From positions 1 through 64,000 of the forward strand of contig JAEUMT010000028.1 of assembly GCA_016791365.1 (NCBI GenBank): a DNA stretch of 64,000 bases. The letters run 5' to 3'. This DNA comes from Hyphomonadaceae bacterium (lineage in GTDB: Bacteria; Pseudomonadota; Alphaproteobacteria; Caulobacterales; Aquidulcibacteraceae). The translations under genes and the position numbers were made by a program. The notes under the pieces are model-generated. The model was given only the letters and a program-made list of their open reading frames with translations, had not been told where the DNA came from and made no database searches. Shown piece by piece: positions 35,689 through 44,346 of the stretch; position 1 is the stretch's first letter, and each line of letters begins with the position of its first letter.

Positions 35689-36054
35689 TCAGTCTTTTTT
35701 TCTTTTGCGTTTCGCTGGTTTGGCTTGCAGCTCTTCAAGCAGCGCATCGAGGCGCTGATAATTCTGCTCGAAGATTTCGCGGTAACGCTCGATCCAATCC
35801 ACGGCTTCCTCCAGTCGCTTGGTCTCCAACCGGCGCGGACGCCGCTGCGCGTCGATATCGACAGAAATCAGTCCCGCCCGCTCCAGCACCTTGAGGTGCT
35901 TGGAAATCGCCGGCTGACTCATCTCGAACGGCTCTGAAAGTTCCTGAACCGACGCCTCGCCCGTCGCCAAACGCGCCAAAATGGCCCGCCGCGTCGGATC
36001 AGCGAGCGCCGCAAACGTCATGTCCAAGCGCTCGGAACTTTGCATAACCATCAT
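35689..36054 (-). CDS. ArsR-family winged-helix transcriptional regulator
   Basis: A 121-residue dimeric repressor-type protein. The sequence FAALADPTRRAILARLATGE leads into the helix-turn-helix VQELSEPFEMSQPAISKHLK and VLERAGLISVDIDAQRRPRR wing, then a C-terminal helix (WIERYREIFEQNYQRLDALL) and basic tail. No cysteine metal site is visible, so this is the metal-independent type that pairs with SRPBCC genes. An inverted repeat at 36060-36075 directly before its start is a probable autoregulatory operator. Several ATG codons stand close together at the start; 36054 is the outermost. Confidence 0.92.
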   Translation of the reverse strand: MMVMQSSERLDMTFAALADPTRRAILARLATGEASVQELSEPFEMSQPAISKHLKVLERAGLISVDIDAQRRPRRLETKRLEEAVDWIERYREIFEQNYQRLDALLEELQAKPAKRKRKKD

Positions 36055-36059
36055 TTTCT

Positions 36060-36075
36060 ATAACCGTTAGGTTAT
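36060..36075. promoter_or_regulatory. Putative operator of the ArsR regulator
   Basis: ATAACC at 36060-36065 and GGTTAT at 36070-36075 form a perfect six-base inverted repeat with a four-base centre, five bases before the first ATG of the regulator gene. The A/T content is unusual for this genome. It would place the bound repressor over the promoter or start site. Assignment is from position and symmetry only. Confidence 0.55.
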
Positions 36076-36119
36076 TTAATCGAACATGCGCGATCCGTCA
36101 ACACCTGCCACGATGATTT

Positions 36120-37175
36120 CTAGCGTTTCAGGATGCCGGCGGCCTCAGCCCGGCGCCGCACGATCACATCGAGCGCGATAGCCGTCACAATCAGCGCGCC
36201 CAGCGCCGCCGCGGGCCACACCTGCGTCGCGTCACCGTTCACCGCGATGGCGATCGCCCCGCAAGCGGCCATCGCCGCCCAATACGTCATGCCGATCCGC
36301 GCATGGCTCCAGCCGGAGACGATCGCCACCTGATAAAGGTGCTCAGTGTGCGCCGTCAGCAGCGAGCGTCCGCGCCGCGCGCGATAAAACAGCGTCAACA
36401 GCCCGTCCGCCAGCAGCGGGAAAAACAAAATCGGCGCGATCAGCGGCGACATGTCCGTACGCGCAATCACGATGAGACACCCAAACGCCGACAACGCGCC
36501 CGCGAAGAGCGCGCCGGAATCTCCGGCAAACAACCTGCCGCCCGGAAAATTCCAAACCAGGAAGCCAGCCAGCGCGCCCGCGCCGCAAAGCGCAATCGCC
36601 GCGCCGCCGATCGATCCTCCGTCAAGCGCCATCACGCTCAGCGCCAGCAACCCCACGGCCACCGACCCCATCGCCATGCCGTTCGCGCCATCCATGAAGT
36701 TCACGACATTCAAGAGCGTGAACACCCAAAGCGCCGTCCCGATGAGCGCGATGACAAACGGCAAATGCAGCACGTACCCGCCAATCGGCAGATCGGTGAC
36801 AACCCCCATGAGCCACGCCGCGACAAACGCCAGCACCGAATAGACCAGGAACTTGAAGCCTGCGCTCAAGTGCCGTTCGTCATCGATATAGCCAATGAAC
36901 AACAGCGGATACGCAAACAGCGCCGACACCCACAGCATCGACACGCCTTGCGGGCTGATTTGGTGACGCCACTCGACCGAAAAGAGGCTGAGAACAAGCA
37001 TGGCCGCGCCATAGCCCGCGCCGATGCCCACCCCACCGCTTGTCGGGGTTGGCGCACGATGCTGCTTGCGCTCTTCATTGGGCGCGTCCACCGGGCCGAT
37101 CCAGATCATGGCGCGGCACACCATGAGACTGACGACGAACGCGACAGCGACGACGACTGTTAGGTCCAGGATCAC
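36120..37175 (-). CDS. MraY/WecA-like polyprenyl-phosphate sugar-1-phosphate transferase
   Basis: A 351-residue membrane enzyme with about ten helices that transfers a sugar-1-phosphate from UDP-sugar to undecaprenyl phosphate. Family motifs are DAPNEERKQHRAPTPTSGGV, the aspartate pair in YIDDERHLS, NVVNFMDGANGMAMGSVAV, the GDSGALFAG loop and the HTEHLYQ histidine motif. The HTEH form resembles the WecA/TagO branch more than MraY. It initiates a surface polysaccharide or O-antigen; no other glycan genes adjoin it. It is preceded on its strand by ispE. Confidence 0.9.
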   Translation of the reverse strand: MILDLTVVVAVAFVVSLMVCRAMIWIGPVDAPNEERKQHRAPTPTSGGVGIGAGYGAAMLVLSLFSVEWRHQISPQGVSMLWVSALFAYPLLFIGYIDDERHLSAGFKFLVYSVLAFVAAWLMGVVTDLPIGGYVLHLPFVIALIGTALWVFTLLNVVNFMDGANGMAMGSVAVGLLALSVMALDGGSIGGAAIALCGAGALAGFLVWNFPGGRLFAGDSGALFAGALSAFGCLIVIARTDMSPLIAPILFFPLLADGLLTLFYRARRGRSLLTAHTEHLYQVAIVSGWSHARIGMTYWAAMAACGAIAIAVNGDATQVWPAAALGALIVTAIALDVIVRRRAEAAGILKR

Positions 37176-37221
37176 GCGTCGCCTCTTTCAGCGCGGGGCT
37201 AACGCAAGCGGGCGCGCGTGG

Positions 37222-38070
37222 TCAAGCTGTCCCAAAGGTCGTCGCGCGCACCCACCAATCACGGTTTCGTGCGCCAAGTTCCTTCGCCATCACGCGCGCA
37301 TCTTCATCTGTCGATGCAAGCGCAAAGCAGCTGGCCCCGCTCCCGGACAATCCGGCGCAAAGCGCATGGCGATCAGCGCGCAGCACGCTGAGCAGATCGC
37401 CCAGCTCCGGCATCAACGAAACGGCGGGCGCTTCGAGATCATTGCCATGACGCGCGACCGCCGCGACGACGTCATCAGCCCAATCGCTCGCGCCGCGCGG
37501 CTCAAACGCGTCACCCAATCCAAGCTCGTCAAAGCGCCGATAGACGGCCGGCGTCGATAGCGGCCGCCCCGGATTCACCAGCACGCCATGCAGCGTCGGA
37601 GCGCGCATCGGCGCAACCGCATCGCCCACCCCGGACATCCACGCCGGCTGTTTCCGCAAACACACCGGCACGTCCGCGCCCAGCCTGGCGGCCAATCGCG
37701 AAAGCTCGGCAAGAGACAAGCCCAGCCCCCAAAGCTCGTTCAACGCCAGCAGCGCCGCGGCCGCGTCGGACGAACCACCGCCGATCCCCGATGCGACGGG
37801 CAAATTCTTCTCAAGCCTCAGCGCCGCGCCGCGCTTTGGATCAAGCAGCCGCGCGGCGCGCATGACAAGATTGTCTTCACCCGCTTCCAGTCCCGCCGCG
37901 AACGGGCCGGTGATCGCAAGCGTCAACGCTTCGGCCGCTTCAACTTCCACCCAATCGCCTTCGCCGGCAAAGAGCACGGCGCTCTGCAGCGGGTGATAGC
38001 CATCGGCGCGCGGGCGGCCGACTTCGAGCGTCAGATTGATCTTCGCCGGAGCGAAGACACGCACGCTCAT
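37222..38070 (-). CDS. ispE: 4-diphosphocytidyl-2-C-methyl-D-erythritol kinase
   Basis: A 282-residue GHMP kinase of the non-mevalonate isoprenoid pathway, phosphorylating CDP-ME. It starts VRVFAPAKINLTLEVGRPRA, contains the ATP loop LPVASGIGGGSSDAAAALLA near residue 90, and the C-terminal CAGLSGSGASCFAL. Its start overlaps the end of the TPR lipoprotein gene by four bases, so it is likely cotranscribed with that. The window also holds a polyprenyl synthase that uses the pathway's products. Confidence 0.96.
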   Translation of the reverse strand: MSVRVFAPAKINLTLEVGRPRADGYHPLQSAVLFAGEGDWVEVEAAEALTLAITGPFAAGLEAGEDNLVMRAARLLDPKRGAALRLEKNLPVASGIGGGSSDAAAALLALNELWGLGLSLAELSRLAARLGADVPVCLRKQPAWMSGVGDAVAPMRAPTLHGVLVNPGRPLSTPAVYRRFDELGLGDAFEPRGASDWADDVVAAVARHGNDLEAPAVSLMPELGDLLSVLRADRHALCAGLSGSGASCFALASTDEDARVMAKELGARNRDWWVRATTFGTA

Positions 38071-39719
38071 CGCGTGACCGCCTGCGTCGGCGCGATCGCC
38101 GGCAGGCCGTTCTCAATCTTCAAACGAATGGCCTCCGGATCAGCCGGATCCAGCGTCATCGCGCGCTGCCATTGAAACCGCGCTTCGATGCGCCGGCCCA
38201 CGCGCCAATACGCATCGCCAAGGTGATCGGTCAGCGTCGGGTCCGCGGGTTCAAGCCGCACCGCCGCCTCCAGCCAATCCACCGCCTGCGCATAGTCGCC
38301 GAGCCGGAAATACGCCCAGCCCAGACTATCGATAATCGCGCCCGACATCGGCCGTATCTCCGCCGCGCGGCGGATCATCCTGAGACCTTCCTGCAGGCGC
38401 TCGCCACGATCAACCCAACTATAGCCGAGATAGTTCAGCACATCCGGCTGATCCGGCGACAATTCGAGCGCGCGTTGAAAATCGGCTTCCGCTTCCGGCC
38501 AGCGTCCGAGCCGTTCGCGGGCCGCGCCGCGCGAAAAATACGGACGCCAATCATTCGGCTGCGCCGCGATCAGCTCATCGTAAAGCGCCTCCGATTCCGC
38601 AAAGCGCCCGGCGCTGCGATACATGTCCGCAAGCGCGCGCCGCGCCCGCAAATCGCCGGTCTGCGCGACGGATGTCGCGACAGCGATAGCGCCGTCCTTG
38701 TCGCCATTGTCGAAAAGCATCCACGCTTCCAGCGTTCGCGCGCTCGAACTGTAAGGCGAGTTCGCGCTTACCTCGCTCAGCACGCGCTGGGCGACGCCCA
38801 CTTGTCCAATCTCGGATTGCTGCTGCGCAAGCGAGAGCCGGGCGCCGTCGGATCCCGGATCGAGGATTAACGACAGCGTGAGCGCCGCCAGACTGTTCGT
38901 CGGATCATGCTCCTGGCGAAAAATCGCGCTCATGCCATAGACCGCCGCCGCCGCGCCGCGCGCCGGCGTGAGCGGCGCAAGCCCCGTCGGCTGCCCCGCC
39001 TCGATGCGCGCGCGCATCGCCGCCAATTCCGGATTGCTCGCGTTCGCCTCGGCCCTCAGCAGGACCAGCGCCTGGTCGCGCGCGCCGGTGCGCGCCAAAA
39101 GATCGGCGTGACGCGCAACACCGGAAGGCAACCACAATCCGCCCTGAGCCGCCGCTTCATACGCCGCGAGCGCCTCGACCTGTTGTCCGGAATAATCCAG
39201 CACCATCGCCTGCTGATAGGCAAACAATCCGCCATACGGGCGAACCGATGCGAGCGGCGCGAGGTCGGCGGCGATATCGCCGCTGCGTCCTTGTCCGGCG
39301 CTTGCCCAGTTCGTCATCATGCGCGCGAGCAATTGCTCGGCCGCCGTGCCCTGCGTGCGATCCAGTTCGGCGTCGGCCTGCGCATAGCGTTGCCCAACCA
39401 GAGCATCGGCGGCGCGCACCATGTACGCGTACGCAGGCGCATCCTCACGCGCGGCCAGCCGCGCCGCGCGCCGCGACCGCTCGACATCCCCCGATGCAAG
39501 CGAAGACAGCAATGCGCCTTCAACCAGATTCTGATCGCCGGGATTGCGCGCCATCGCCGCGAAATAGCGATCCGCCGCCGCCGCATGATCGGCGCGCGCG
39601 TTGGCGACGTGGCCGATCAGAAAGTCGGCATAAGCGCGCGATTCCCGCGCCGACATGCCAGGCGTCGTCGCGCACGCCGCCAAACCAACGCTTGCGGCGA
39701 GCACGGCAAGGCGGCGCAC
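38067..39719 (-). CDS. TPR-repeat lipoprotein
   Basis: A 550-residue protein with a lipoprotein signal (RRLAVLAASVGLAAC, lipobox LAAC, mature Cys at residue 15) and about ten tetratricopeptide units across the length, e.g. PYFSRGAARERLGRWPEAEA, VLNYLGYSWVDRGERLQEGL and IDSLGWAYFRLGDYAQAVDW. It starts at a GTG that follows the stop of the upstream TPR gene directly (TAA-GTG), which suggests coupling. Such lipoproteins are usually scaffolds at the outer membrane; no partner is named here. Confidence 0.9.
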   Translation of the reverse strand: MRRLAVLAASVGLAACATTPGMSARESRAYADFLIGHVANARADHAAAADRYFAAMARNPGDQNLVEGALLSSLASGDVERSRRAARLAAREDAPAYAYMVRAADALVGQRYAQADAELDRTQGTAAEQLLARMMTNWASAGQGRSGDIAADLAPLASVRPYGGLFAYQQAMVLDYSGQQVEALAAYEAAAQGGLWLPSGVARHADLLARTGARDQALVLLRAEANASNPELAAMRARIEAGQPTGLAPLTPARGAAAAVYGMSAIFRQEHDPTNSLAALTLSLILDPGSDGARLSLAQQQSEIGQVGVAQRVLSEVSANSPYSSSARTLEAWMLFDNGDKDGAIAVATSVAQTGDLRARRALADMYRSAGRFAESEALYDELIAAQPNDWRPYFSRGAARERLGRWPEAEADFQRALELSPDQPDVLNYLGYSWVDRGERLQEGLRMIRRAAEIRPMSGAIIDSLGWAYFRLGDYAQAVDWLEAAVRLEPADPTLTDHLGDAYWRVGRRIEARFQWQRAMTLDPADPEAIRLKIENGLPAIAPTQAVTR

Positions 39720-41654
39720 TTAGAGTTCGTCCCGTTGCGCCGGCCCCTCGGGCAACGACACTTGCGGCAACGCCCGCTGACGCGGCGCCGCGACCGTAAG
39801 GCCGCGCGACAATTTCTGCTCGATGTCCCGGCGGCGAATAGCGTCCGGCCGCGCCTCGATCGCGCGGCGCCACGTGGCGCGCGCATCGTCGCGCCTATTC
39901 AAGCGCCAATACACATCACCCAAATGATCCAGGATTTCAGCGTTCGGGTTATTGCCCGACAGATCGTTCGCGCGTTCGATCAGCGCGCGCGCCTGATCGA
40001 AATGGCCGTAAAGATAATACGCCCAACCCAGGCTATCGATCACCGAATAGTCGGTCTGCCCGAAATTGAAGCCACGCCACAGCAGACGATAGCCCTCTTC
40101 CAGGCCCTCGGGCCGCTGGATCAGCGCATAACCCAACGCGTTGAGGCGCATCACCGAATCCGGCTGCTCGGCGAACAGCGAACGCGCCATCGCCACGCCA
40201 TCGCCCCACGCCGCCGGATCGTCCATCAGGATCGACACATAAAGCAGGCGCGTATCGACACTAGGATCGATGCGATACGCCTCGCGAACGTCAGCGCTGG
40301 CGGCGGAGAGATTGCCCGAGAACCGGTGCGCATACGCGCGCCAGCCCAACACGTCAGCGCGATCTTTCGCGTCTTGCGTCATCGTCAACGCACGATCGAA
40401 CGCCGGAATGGCGCGGTCCGGATGCCCGATGCGGCGATAGACATCGCCAACCGAGGCAATGATCGACCAGCGGCTGCCGGCAAGGCTGAGCGCCCGCTCC
40501 GCCGATGCGGCCGCCGCCGCGTCATTGCCACGCTCAATCTGGATCGACGCGCGCACAATCTCAGCGTCCGGCGCGAACGGACTCGTCGCCGGAACCTGAT
40601 CGATAATGCGCTGCGCCCCATCGACACCGCCGGCGTCAAGCGCCTGCTGCGCCGCATAAAGACGCCAATCATCGGAATCATTCGCGAGCAACGTGCCGAT
40701 CTGCAGCAACGCGGTGCCGGATTCCGACGCCAGGCCCGCTTCCGGGTCGCGCTGGGCTATCATCGCCTGCAACGTCTCGGCCTGCGTGACGAATTCCGAG
40801 ATGAACAGCATCCAGCGCCCGGTCGCGCCCACGACCGTCAGCGGCTGCTCGAACGGTGCCTGTCCGGCATCGAGGCGCGCGAGATTAGCCTGCACATCGA
40901 CGGCGCGCGGCGCAAAGCCAAGCACGATATTGTAGTAGCGGCGCGCATCCGCCGTGCGTCCAAGCCGGTGTGAAACCAGCGCCGCACGATACACCGAATG
41001 CGTGACCCGCGCCGCGTTCAGCGCGCGATCAAACTCAGCGCTCGTCTGCGGCTCGGCATCGCCAGGCGGCGTCGTATCGAGCCGCTCAACCATCAGCGCA
41101 TAAACCGCGGCCGCTTCCGGCAAGCGCCCCGCCGATTCAAACAACAGCGCCCGCGCAACTTCCGGGAGCGGCTGGGGAAGATTGTCGCCGCCCGAATCCA
41201 CACGCTCCACCGCGCGATCGACATTGCCTTCGGCCGCAATCAGGAACGGCTCAAGCATGTCCGCGAAGGACCCATCGATGCCTCCCGGCGCGCCCCGCAG
41301 CACGGCGCGGGCGTCGGCGTATCGTCCTGCCGCCAGATCGTCCGCGAACGCAGCCGCATACCAAAGCCCGTCCGCCTCATCGCGGCCAACCGCGCGATGA
41401 CCCTCGCGCACGAGATAATCGATGTCCGCCTGCAGCAGCGCTGCTTGCGGCGTGTCGTAGGTGCGATCCGCCGCCACGTTGGGCGGCGACGTCACGCGCA
41501 GCGCCGCAGCCGTTGTCGTCGCCGGCGCCGCCGACGGCTCACGCTGATCGGACGATTGCTGCGCCGCCGGTTCTCGCTTGGCGTCTTGTGCGAACGCACC
41601 ATTGGAGCTGATCGCCGCCGCCGCAACGCTTGCCGCCAGTAAGGCCCAACGCAT
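39720..41654 (-). CDS. TPR-repeat protein, exported
   Basis: A 644-residue protein with a signal peptide (RWALLAASVAAAAISSNGAF, cleavage after AFA) followed by a low-complexity Gln/Pro/Ala stretch and many TPR units, including VYRRIGHPDRAIPAFDRALT, NALGYALIQRPEGLEEGYRL, IDSLGWAYYLYGHFDQARAL and ILDHLGDVYWRLNRRDDARA. The last ~180 residues are similar in order to those of the downstream TPR lipoprotein, so the two may be ancient duplicates. It lies 37 bases after ETF-QO on the same strand. Confidence 0.88.
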   Translation of the reverse strand: MRWALLAASVAAAAISSNGAFAQDAKREPAAQQSSDQREPSAAPATTTAAALRVTSPPNVAADRTYDTPQAALLQADIDYLVREGHRAVGRDEADGLWYAAAFADDLAAGRYADARAVLRGAPGGIDGSFADMLEPFLIAAEGNVDRAVERVDSGGDNLPQPLPEVARALLFESAGRLPEAAAVYALMVERLDTTPPGDAEPQTSAEFDRALNAARVTHSVYRAALVSHRLGRTADARRYYNIVLGFAPRAVDVQANLARLDAGQAPFEQPLTVVGATGRWMLFISEFVTQAETLQAMIAQRDPEAGLASESGTALLQIGTLLANDSDDWRLYAAQQALDAGGVDGAQRIIDQVPATSPFAPDAEIVRASIQIERGNDAAAAASAERALSLAGSRWSIIASVGDVYRRIGHPDRAIPAFDRALTMTQDAKDRADVLGWRAYAHRFSGNLSAASADVREAYRIDPSVDTRLLYVSILMDDPAAWGDGVAMARSLFAEQPDSVMRLNALGYALIQRPEGLEEGYRLLWRGFNFGQTDYSVIDSLGWAYYLYGHFDQARALIERANDLSGNNPNAEILDHLGDVYWRLNRRDDARATWRRAIEARPDAIRRRDIEQKLSRGLTVAAPRQRALPQVSLPEGPAQRDEL

Positions 41655-41691
41655 TCTTTCGTCCCTTTCTCCCGCATTCGCGGGGCGCAGC

Positions 41692-43374
41692 TCACATGTT
41701 GGCGTAGTTCGGCCCGCCGCCGCCTTCGGGCGTCACCCAATTTATATTCTGGCTCGGGTCTTTAATATCGCAGGTTTTGCAGTGAACGCAGTTTTGGGCG
41801 TTGATCTGGAACCGCGGGTTGCTCCCGGCCTCGTCGTAAAGCACTTCGTACACGCCAGCAGGGCAATATCGTGTCGCCGGCTCGGCGTATTCGGGGAGGT
41901 TCACCCGGATCGGGATCGACGGGTCTTTCAGCGTCAGGTGAGCGGGCTGATCTTCCTCATGATTGGTGTTCGACAAATACACCGAACTTAGCTTGTCGAA
42001 CGTCAGCACGCCGTCAGGCTTCGGGTACGCGATCGGCTTGAAGTTCTTCGCCTTGCCGGTCGACGCCGCATCGGTCTTGCCGTGTTTCAACGTGCCGAAG
42101 AACGAAAAGCCGCCAAGCAGCGTCGTCGTCCACATATCGAACATGCCGACGACACCGCCCCAGAACGTGCCGAAGCGCGACAGCATCGGCTTGGCGTTGC
42201 GCACGCCGACCAGGTCCTTGCGGATCGAACTCGTGCGATAACTCTCATCGTAGCTTTCGAGCAGGTCGCGTTGGCGACCATGCGAGAGCGCATCGAACGC
42301 CGCTTCCGCCGCCAGCATGCCTGACTTCATCGCATTGTGACTGCCCTTGATGCGCGGCACATTCACAAAGCCCGCCGAACACCCGATCAGCGCGCCGCCC
42401 GGAAACGCCAGGCGCGGCACTGACTGCAAACCGCCCTCCGTGATCGCGCGCGCGCCATAGGCAACGCGCTTGCCGCCTTCGATATGCTGACGAATTTCCG
42501 GATGCAGCTTGTGCTGCTGGAAAACATCGAACGGCGAGATGTACGGGTTCTTGTAGTTCAGATGAACGACGTAGCCCACGTACACTTGGCGATCGCCGAA
42601 GTGATACATGAACGAGCCGCCGCCGGTCTTGTCATCAAGCGGCCAGCCAACCGTGTGCAGCACCATGCCCGGCTTGTGCTGCGCGGCCGGCACCTCCCAA
42701 AGCTCTTTGATGCCGATGCCGAACTTCTGCGGCTGTGATTTATCGGCGAGGCCATACTTTGCCTGCAGCACTTTCGCGAGCGAACCGCGCACGCCTTCGG
42801 CGATGAACACATACTTGCCGTGCAACTCCATCCCCGGCTGATAATCCGGCTTTTTGTGACCATCCTTGGCAATGCCGAACACGCCGGCGACAACGCCCTT
42901 GAGCGCGCCGCTCTCGTCAAACACCGGCTCGGACGCCGCCATGCCCGGGTAAATCTCAACGCCAAGCTCTTCTGCCTGCGTCGCCAGCCATTTCGTCACG
43001 TTCGACAGCGAGACGATGTAATTGCCATGATTGCTGAACAGCGGCGGCATCAGAAACATCGGCAGCGATGCCGCGCCCGCCGGTCCCAATATCTTGAACT
43101 GGTCGTCGGTCACCGGCGTTTCGAGCGGCGCGCCTTTTTCCTTCCAGTCGGGGATCAATTCATCAAGCGAGGAAGGATCGATCACCGCGCCCGAGAGAAT
43201 GTGCGCGCCAACTTCGGCGCCCTTCTCCAACACCGCGACGCTCACTTCACTTCCAGCGGCGGCGGCGAGTTGCTTCAGTCGTATCGCGGCCGAAAGGCCA
43301 GCGGGCCCCGCGCCAACGATGACGACATCGTACTCCATCGCTTCGCGCTCGGGGGCTTCTTCGGCCATTTCCAT
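41692..43374 (-). CDS. Electron transfer flavoprotein-ubiquinone oxidoreductase
   Basis: A 560-residue membrane-associated flavoprotein passing electrons from ETF (fatty-acid and amino-acid oxidation) to ubiquinone. It shows the FAD loop YDVVIVGAGPAGLSAAIRLK, AEVGAHILSGAVIDPSSLDE, and the 4Fe-4S cysteines in RYCPAGVYEV and NCVHCKTCDIKDPSQNI at the C-terminus. Length and end match the human and bacterial enzyme. The start at 43374 has a second ATG at 43368 as alternative. ETF itself is not in the window. Confidence 0.96.
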   Translation of the reverse strand: MEMAEEAPEREAMEYDVVIVGAGPAGLSAAIRLKQLAAAAGSEVSVAVLEKGAEVGAHILSGAVIDPSSLDELIPDWKEKGAPLETPVTDDQFKILGPAGAASLPMFLMPPLFSNHGNYIVSLSNVTKWLATQAEELGVEIYPGMAASEPVFDESGALKGVVAGVFGIAKDGHKKPDYQPGMELHGKYVFIAEGVRGSLAKVLQAKYGLADKSQPQKFGIGIKELWEVPAAQHKPGMVLHTVGWPLDDKTGGGSFMYHFGDRQVYVGYVVHLNYKNPYISPFDVFQQHKLHPEIRQHIEGGKRVAYGARAITEGGLQSVPRLAFPGGALIGCSAGFVNVPRIKGSHNAMKSGMLAAEAAFDALSHGRQRDLLESYDESYRTSSIRKDLVGVRNAKPMLSRFGTFWGGVVGMFDMWTTTLLGGFSFFGTLKHGKTDAASTGKAKNFKPIAYPKPDGVLTFDKLSSVYLSNTNHEEDQPAHLTLKDPSIPIRVNLPEYAEPATRYCPAGVYEVLYDEAGSNPRFQINAQNCVHCKTCDIKDPSQNINWVTPEGGGGPNYANM

Positions 43375-43474
43375 CCCTTCACGTTGTTCATGTCGTTTAT
43401 CAAAGCGGTTGCGATGAGGTGCAAGCTGCCCGCGTCGCTTTGGCGATTCGACCGAGTCCGTTCATAACAGAGCT

Positions 43475-44323
43475 ATGGAGACCGCCGCCCCGCAGGATGC
43501 CGCACGCGCGCTGCTCGCCTTCTGGCGCGGGGCCGGCGTCGACATGGACGAGGCCGAAGCCGTGTTCTCCGCCAAGGCCGCTCCGGCGACGAACGAGGCG
43601 CGTCGGACGCCGCCCATCGCCCGCGAGCCGTTCCGGATCGATCCCCCGGCGCCCAAAGCCAAACCCAAGGCCAAACTCCAGCCCGCCGACGACGCTGTAA
43701 ACACCGCCCGGACCCTCGCCGCCGCCGCCCAAAACCTCACCGAGCTTCGCGCCGCTGTGGATAAATTCGAAGGCTGCGCCCTCAAGGCGACGGCCCGGAA
43801 TACCGCCTTCGCGGACGGCGCTGAAAACGCCCCCATCCTGGTGATCGGCGATGCGCCGCGCCGCGACGAGGACGAGCAGGGCAAGCCCTTCGTCGGCCCC
43901 GCCGGCCAGATGCTCGATCGCATGCTCGTCGCCATCGGGCTCGGTCGAACCTCTAACGTACTGATTTCAAATACTATCTACTGGCGTCCGCCCGGCGACC
44001 GCGACCCGACCCCCGGCGAAGCCATGGCCTGCCTGCCGTTTGCCGAGCGCCTGATTGAGCTCACACAGCCCAAACTCCTGATCATCATGGGAAAGCTCGC
44101 CGCTAACGACCTCCTGCAGCGCGACGATACGGTGGCGAAACTTCGGGGCCGCAAGCTCCAATACAAACGCGAGGGGCTTGCGGCCCCCGTCAACGCCATG
44201 GTCATGCTTCATCCGGCATACCTCCTTAGTCGGCCTCAGCAGAAGCGGCTGGCATGGGCGGATTTGCTGTTCGCGGAAGCCTGGCTCGACGACCTGGGCG
44301 TAAAGCGGGCGGCTCATCCCTAA
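43475..44323 (+). CDS. Uracil-DNA glycosylase, family 4-like
   Basis: A 282-residue protein with an Ala/Pro/Lys-rich N-terminal extension (about residues 1-95) and a glycosylase domain. Motif 1 is LVIGDAPRRDEDEQGKPFVG, then ISNTIYWRPPGDRDPTP, MACLPFAERLIEL and the C-terminal HPAYLLSRP. The domain excises uracil from DNA in family 4 enzymes. Two of the four family 4 iron-sulfur cysteines appear missing (K in place of Cys after FEGCAL, W before RPPG) and GEAPG reads GDAPR. The lytic transglycosylase gene begins 23 bases after its stop. Confidence 0.85.
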   Translation: METAAPQDAARALLAFWRGAGVDMDEAEAVFSAKAAPATNEARRTPPIAREPFRIDPPAPKAKPKAKLQPADDAVNTARTLAAAAQNLTELRAAVDKFEGCALKATARNTAFADGAENAPILVIGDAPRRDEDEQGKPFVGPAGQMLDRMLVAIGLGRTSNVLISNTIYWRPPGDRDPTPGEAMACLPFAERLIELTQPKLLIIMGKLAANDLLQRDDTVAKLRGRKLQYKREGLAAPVNAMVMLHPAYLLSRPQQKRLAWADLLFAEAWLDDLGVKRAAHP

Positions 44324-44346
44324 CGAATTCAGAACGAAGAGCCCCG

